From positions 1-6,195 of the forward strand of contig CALLZQ010000275.1 of NCBI GenBank assembly GCA_937858255.1: DNA of 6,195 nucleotides, given 5' to 3'. The stretch comes from an uncultured Tabrizicola sp. (GTDB taxonomy: Bacteria; Pseudomonadota; Alphaproteobacteria; Rhodobacterales; Rhodobacteraceae). Positions 4,915-6,195 of this stretch are shown piece after piece. The translations under genes were made by a program, and so were the position numbers. Under the pieces are notes generated by a model. The model was not told the origin of the DNA and made no database searches. It worked only from the letters and a program-made list of their open reading frames with translations. Each line of letters starts with the position of its first letter. Position 1 is the stretch's first letter.

Positions 4915-5050
4915 GCCGGCGTCCCCAGCGCCGGCATGGGTGGGGGTCCGCCGTGCATCAGCCCTTTCGGGGTGGTCGCAAGGCCGTGCGGCGGGCCCGT
5001 CAGCGTAGTGTCCTGCCCTTTCGGGCGCTTATCAGTTCGACGGCCCGTCG
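4915..5050 (+). ncRNA. Candidate structured RNA or tdk leader element
   Basis: On the plus strand a series of stems can be read. GCCGGCG/CGCCGGC is at 4915-4921 and 4929-4935. A 13-bp helix pairs 4944-4956 with 4986-4998. Inside it lie CCC-UUUC-GGG (4962-4971) and GGUC-GCAA-GGCC (4974-4985), making a three-way junction. GCCC-UUUC-GGGC is at 5015-5026, and CGACG-GCC-CGTCG is at 5038-5050. The long helix has three G-U pairs (4947-4995, 4954-4988, 4955-4987), and the GCAA hairpin, which is a GNRA tetraloop, has one more. On the opposite strand these would be A-C mismatches, so a plus-strand RNA is favoured. No protein-like frame is convincing here. It matches no RNA family I recognise (not SRP, 6S, tmRNA, RNase P or cobalamin riboswitch signatures). 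It may be a separate small RNA or the 5' leader of tdk. Confidence 0.42.
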
Positions 5051-5085
5051 CGGCCCCTGCCCCGTTTTCCGGCTCGTGTACCTTC

Positions 5086-5166
5086 AGGCCACCACAGGAA
5101 CGCGGATCCCCACCCCACTTGCAACAGTGGCCTTGCCGTCCGAGCAGGCAATCGGCTAACTCGCCG
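5086..5166 (+). promoter_or_regulatory. Further stems running up to the tdk start codon
   Basis: AGGCCAC (5086-5092) pairs with GTGGCCT (5127-5133). TTGCC (5133-5137) pairs with GGCAA (5147-5151). CGGC (5153-5156) pairs with GCCG (5163-5166). The last hairpin ends 2 bases before ATG 5169, where a ribosome binding site would be expected, and no AGGAG-like sequence is seen. The arrangement suggests translation of tdk is weak or depends on leader folding. Chance pairing in GC-rich DNA is the alternative. Confidence 0.33.
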
Positions 5167-5168
5167 TC

Positions 5169-5747
5169 ATGGCCAAGCTCTACTTCAATTACTCGACAAT
5201 GAACGCCGGCAAGTCCACCGCCTTGCTGCAAGCCTCGCACAATTACCGTGAAGGCGGGATGGCGACCTATCTGATCACCGCCCGCTTCGATGATCGGGCC
5301 GGCAAGGGCCGGATCGCCAGCCGTATCGGCATCGGCGAAGAGGCCGACACATTCGGCGCGGGCGACGATATGTTCGAAAAGCTGAAACACCGGCTTGAGA
5401 GGGGCCCCGTTGCCTGCGTTTTCATTGACGAGGCACAATTTTTGACAAAAGCGCAGGTCTGGCAACTCGCCTGTGCGGTAGATGATCTGGGCCTGCCGGT
5501 GATGTGCTACGGTCTGAGGGTCGATTTTCAGGGTAATCTTTTCCCCGGCTCTGCCGCCCTGCTCGCCTGGGCAGATGAAATGCGAGAGGTGCGCACCATC
5601 TGCCATTGCGGCAAGAAAGCCACGATGGTGGTGCGCAAAGGACCGGATGGCAAGGCGCTGCGCGATGGCGAACAGGTCGTGATCGGCGGCAATGAGACCT
5701 ATCAGAGCCTTTGCCGCCGCCACTGGCGCGAAGCCGTCGAAGGCTAG
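5169..5747 (+). CDS. tdk: Thymidine kinase (type II, tetrameric bacterial class)
   Basis: A 192-residue thymidine kinase that phosphorylates thymidine to dTMP with ATP in the salvage pathway. The N-terminus MAKLYFNYSTMNAGKSTALL carries the P-loop (residues 9-17). DEAQF (87-91) contains Glu88, the catalytic base by homology to E. coli. YGLRVDFQG (114-122) is the conserved thymidine-site region. The lasso domain has zinc ligands CHC (Cys145, Cys147) and CRRH (Cys182, His185), with GEQVVIGGNETY (167-178) between them. E. coli Tdk is 205 residues, and this one simply lacks the extra C-terminal tail. The start is fixed by homology, although there is no clear Shine-Dalgarno sequence. The gene stands alone on the plus strand behind a structured 370-bp gap and faces an EamA transporter across a twin palindrome. 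Confidence 0.96.
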   Translation: MAKLYFNYSTMNAGKSTALLQASHNYREGGMATYLITARFDDRAGKGRIASRIGIGEEADTFGAGDDMFEKLKHRLERGPVACVFIDEAQFLTKAQVWQLACAVDDLGLPVMCYGLRVDFQGNLFPGSAALLAWADEMREVRTICHCGKKATMVVRKGPDGKALRDGEQVVIGGNETYQSLCRRHWREAVEG

Positions 5748-5749
5748 GC

Positions 5750-5773
5750 GCAAATTCCTTTGAAGGAATTTGC
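5750..5773. terminator. First of two tandem palindromes (bidirectional terminator)
   Basis: GCAAATTCCTT (5750-5760), TG, then AAGGAATTTGC (5763-5773) is a perfect 11-bp stem starting 3 bases after the tdk stop. On the plus strand it is followed by CAATTTTCTT, a T-rich tract, as expected for an intrinsic terminator of tdk. AT-rich palindromes of this form are common between convergent genes in Rhodobacter-like genomes (recollection, not checked). Confidence 0.7.
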
Positions 5774-5795
5774 CAATTTTCTTGAAGAAAATTGG
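5773..5795. terminator. Second tandem palindrome (terminator of the EamA gene)
   Basis: CCAATTTTCTT (5773-5783), G, then AAGAAAATTGG (5785-5795) is a second perfect 11-bp inverted repeat. It shares base 5773 with the first and ends 1 base before the stop codon of the transporter gene. It can terminate transcription from the right, with the first palindrome's AAATTCCTT as the following tract on the minus strand. Confidence 0.68.
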
Positions 5796-5796
5796 T

Positions 5797-6195
5797 TCAG
5801 CCTGCCGCCGCTGTCTCTTGCGACTTGGCGCGCAGCGCGATCATTGCTCCCGCCGCAACGATCAGGGCCATCCCCGCCCAGGCCACCCGGTCAAGCGTCT
5901 CTCCCCAGATCGCCCATGACCAGAAGGCCGAGGCCGGCAGGATGACATATTCGATGACACTGGCCCGGCTGGCATCGGTGATCTGATAGGCCCGGATCAT
6001 CAGCCCGACCCCCAACAGCGAACCTGCCGCCTGCACGAGGGTCCAGAAGAGAAAGCTGTTCGACGGCCAGACCGCGCCGCGCAGCAGGAACCCGGACGCC
6101 CCCTCGGGCACAGGCAGCGGCCAGAGCCAGAGCACCAGCATGCCGATCACGCCGATCGCCCCGACCACAGATGGCGACTTGCCGGCGCTGTCGCC
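5797..6195 (-). CDS. EamA/DMT-family membrane transporter, C-terminal part
   Basis: The frame is open from the right edge to TGA 5797-5799, giving 132 C-terminal residues; the start is outside the window. Four hydrophobic segments are visible: VVGAIGVIGMLVLWLWPLPV, a segment around FWTLVQAAGSLLGVGLMIRAYQ, one around SVIEYVILPASAFWSWAIWGE, and VAWAGMALIVAAGAMIALRA, followed by a short soluble tail ETAAAG. The pattern 'iraYq..dAs..sviey..l..a.lwg....e' ending in a final helix is the second EamA repeat of the drug/metabolite transporter superfamily. Such inner-membrane proteins usually have ten helices and export amino acids, metabolites or drugs. The substrate cannot be told. The GTG at 6166-6168 is an internal codon, since the frame continues unbroken beyond it. 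Confidence 0.88.
   Translation of the reverse strand, partial: GDSAGKSPSVVGAIGVIGMLVLWLWPLPVPEGASGFLLRGAVWPSNSFLFWTLVQAAGSLLGVGLMIRAYQITDASRASVIEYVILPASAFWSWAIWGETLDRVAWAGMALIVAAGAMIALRAKSQETAAAG

Noticed and set aside
4961..5025. Repeat GCCCTTTCGGG at 4961-4971 and 5015-5025 as a CRISPR-like or mobile repeat
   Set aside because: Only two short copies, each the core of a small hairpin; no regular array or spacers.
4915..5050. Structured region as SRP RNA, 6S RNA, tmRNA, RNase P RNA or a cobalamin riboswitch
   Set aside because: The conserved signature sequences of these RNAs that I looked for by eye are not present on either strand.
4908..5159. Plus-strand frames of 83 and 96 codons upstream of tdk
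   Set aside because: Arg/Pro-rich, no recognisable motif, no ribosome binding site; the region is better explained by RNA secondary structure.
4347..5753. A 468-codon open frame on the minus strand
   Set aside because: Only its last 150 codons look like protein. The rest is antisense to tdk and crosses the structured gap, and a good ATG with ribosome binding site sits at 4799.

Overview
The window looks like chromosomal DNA of an alphaproteobacterium, most likely of the Rhodobacteraceae (Rhodobacter/Paracoccus type). This rests on the high G+C content, the infA - maf - RNase E/G - yacG gene order followed by a tRNA-Phe(GAA), and the AT-rich twin-palindrome terminator. It is inferred from gene content and motifs read by eye, not from a database search.

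Left edge (1-508): the end of an unrecognised, possibly phage-related protein, then a fragment matching only the C-terminal winged helix of an OmpR-type response regulator, then AT-richer DNA up to the 3' end of tRNA-Phe. This looks like the scarred edge of an integrated element or old island. Minus-strand block (509-2804): infA, maf, a short RNase E/G-family gene and yacG run leftward as a tightly coupled operon. Each junction is a 4-bp stop/start overlap (GTGA, ATGA, ATGA). tRNA-Phe follows with its own good promoter. The genes serve translation initiation, nucleotide-pool sanitation, RNA processing and gyrase control.

Middle (2722-4799): a roughly 300-bp divergent region separates infA from a plus-strand RhlE-like DEAD-box RNA helicase whose leader holds three small hairpins. 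The helicase converges on, and overlaps by 8 bp, a minus-strand gene for a 150-residue helix-turn-helix-like protein of unknown function. Right part (4800-6195): a gap of about 370 bp rich in inverted repeats, including a good candidate for a structured plus-strand RNA, leads into tdk (thymidine kinase). A pair of perfect palindromes fills the gap between tdk and the convergent end of an EamA-type membrane transporter that runs off the right edge.

The points most worth a second look are: loss of a catalytic aspartate in the RNase E/G protein (Asp to Gly), a DEPD variant of helicase motif II, the three-way-junction RNA candidate upstream of tdk, and the palindromic operator candidate upstream of the HTH gene. 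I found no CRISPR array, transposase or obvious defence operon.
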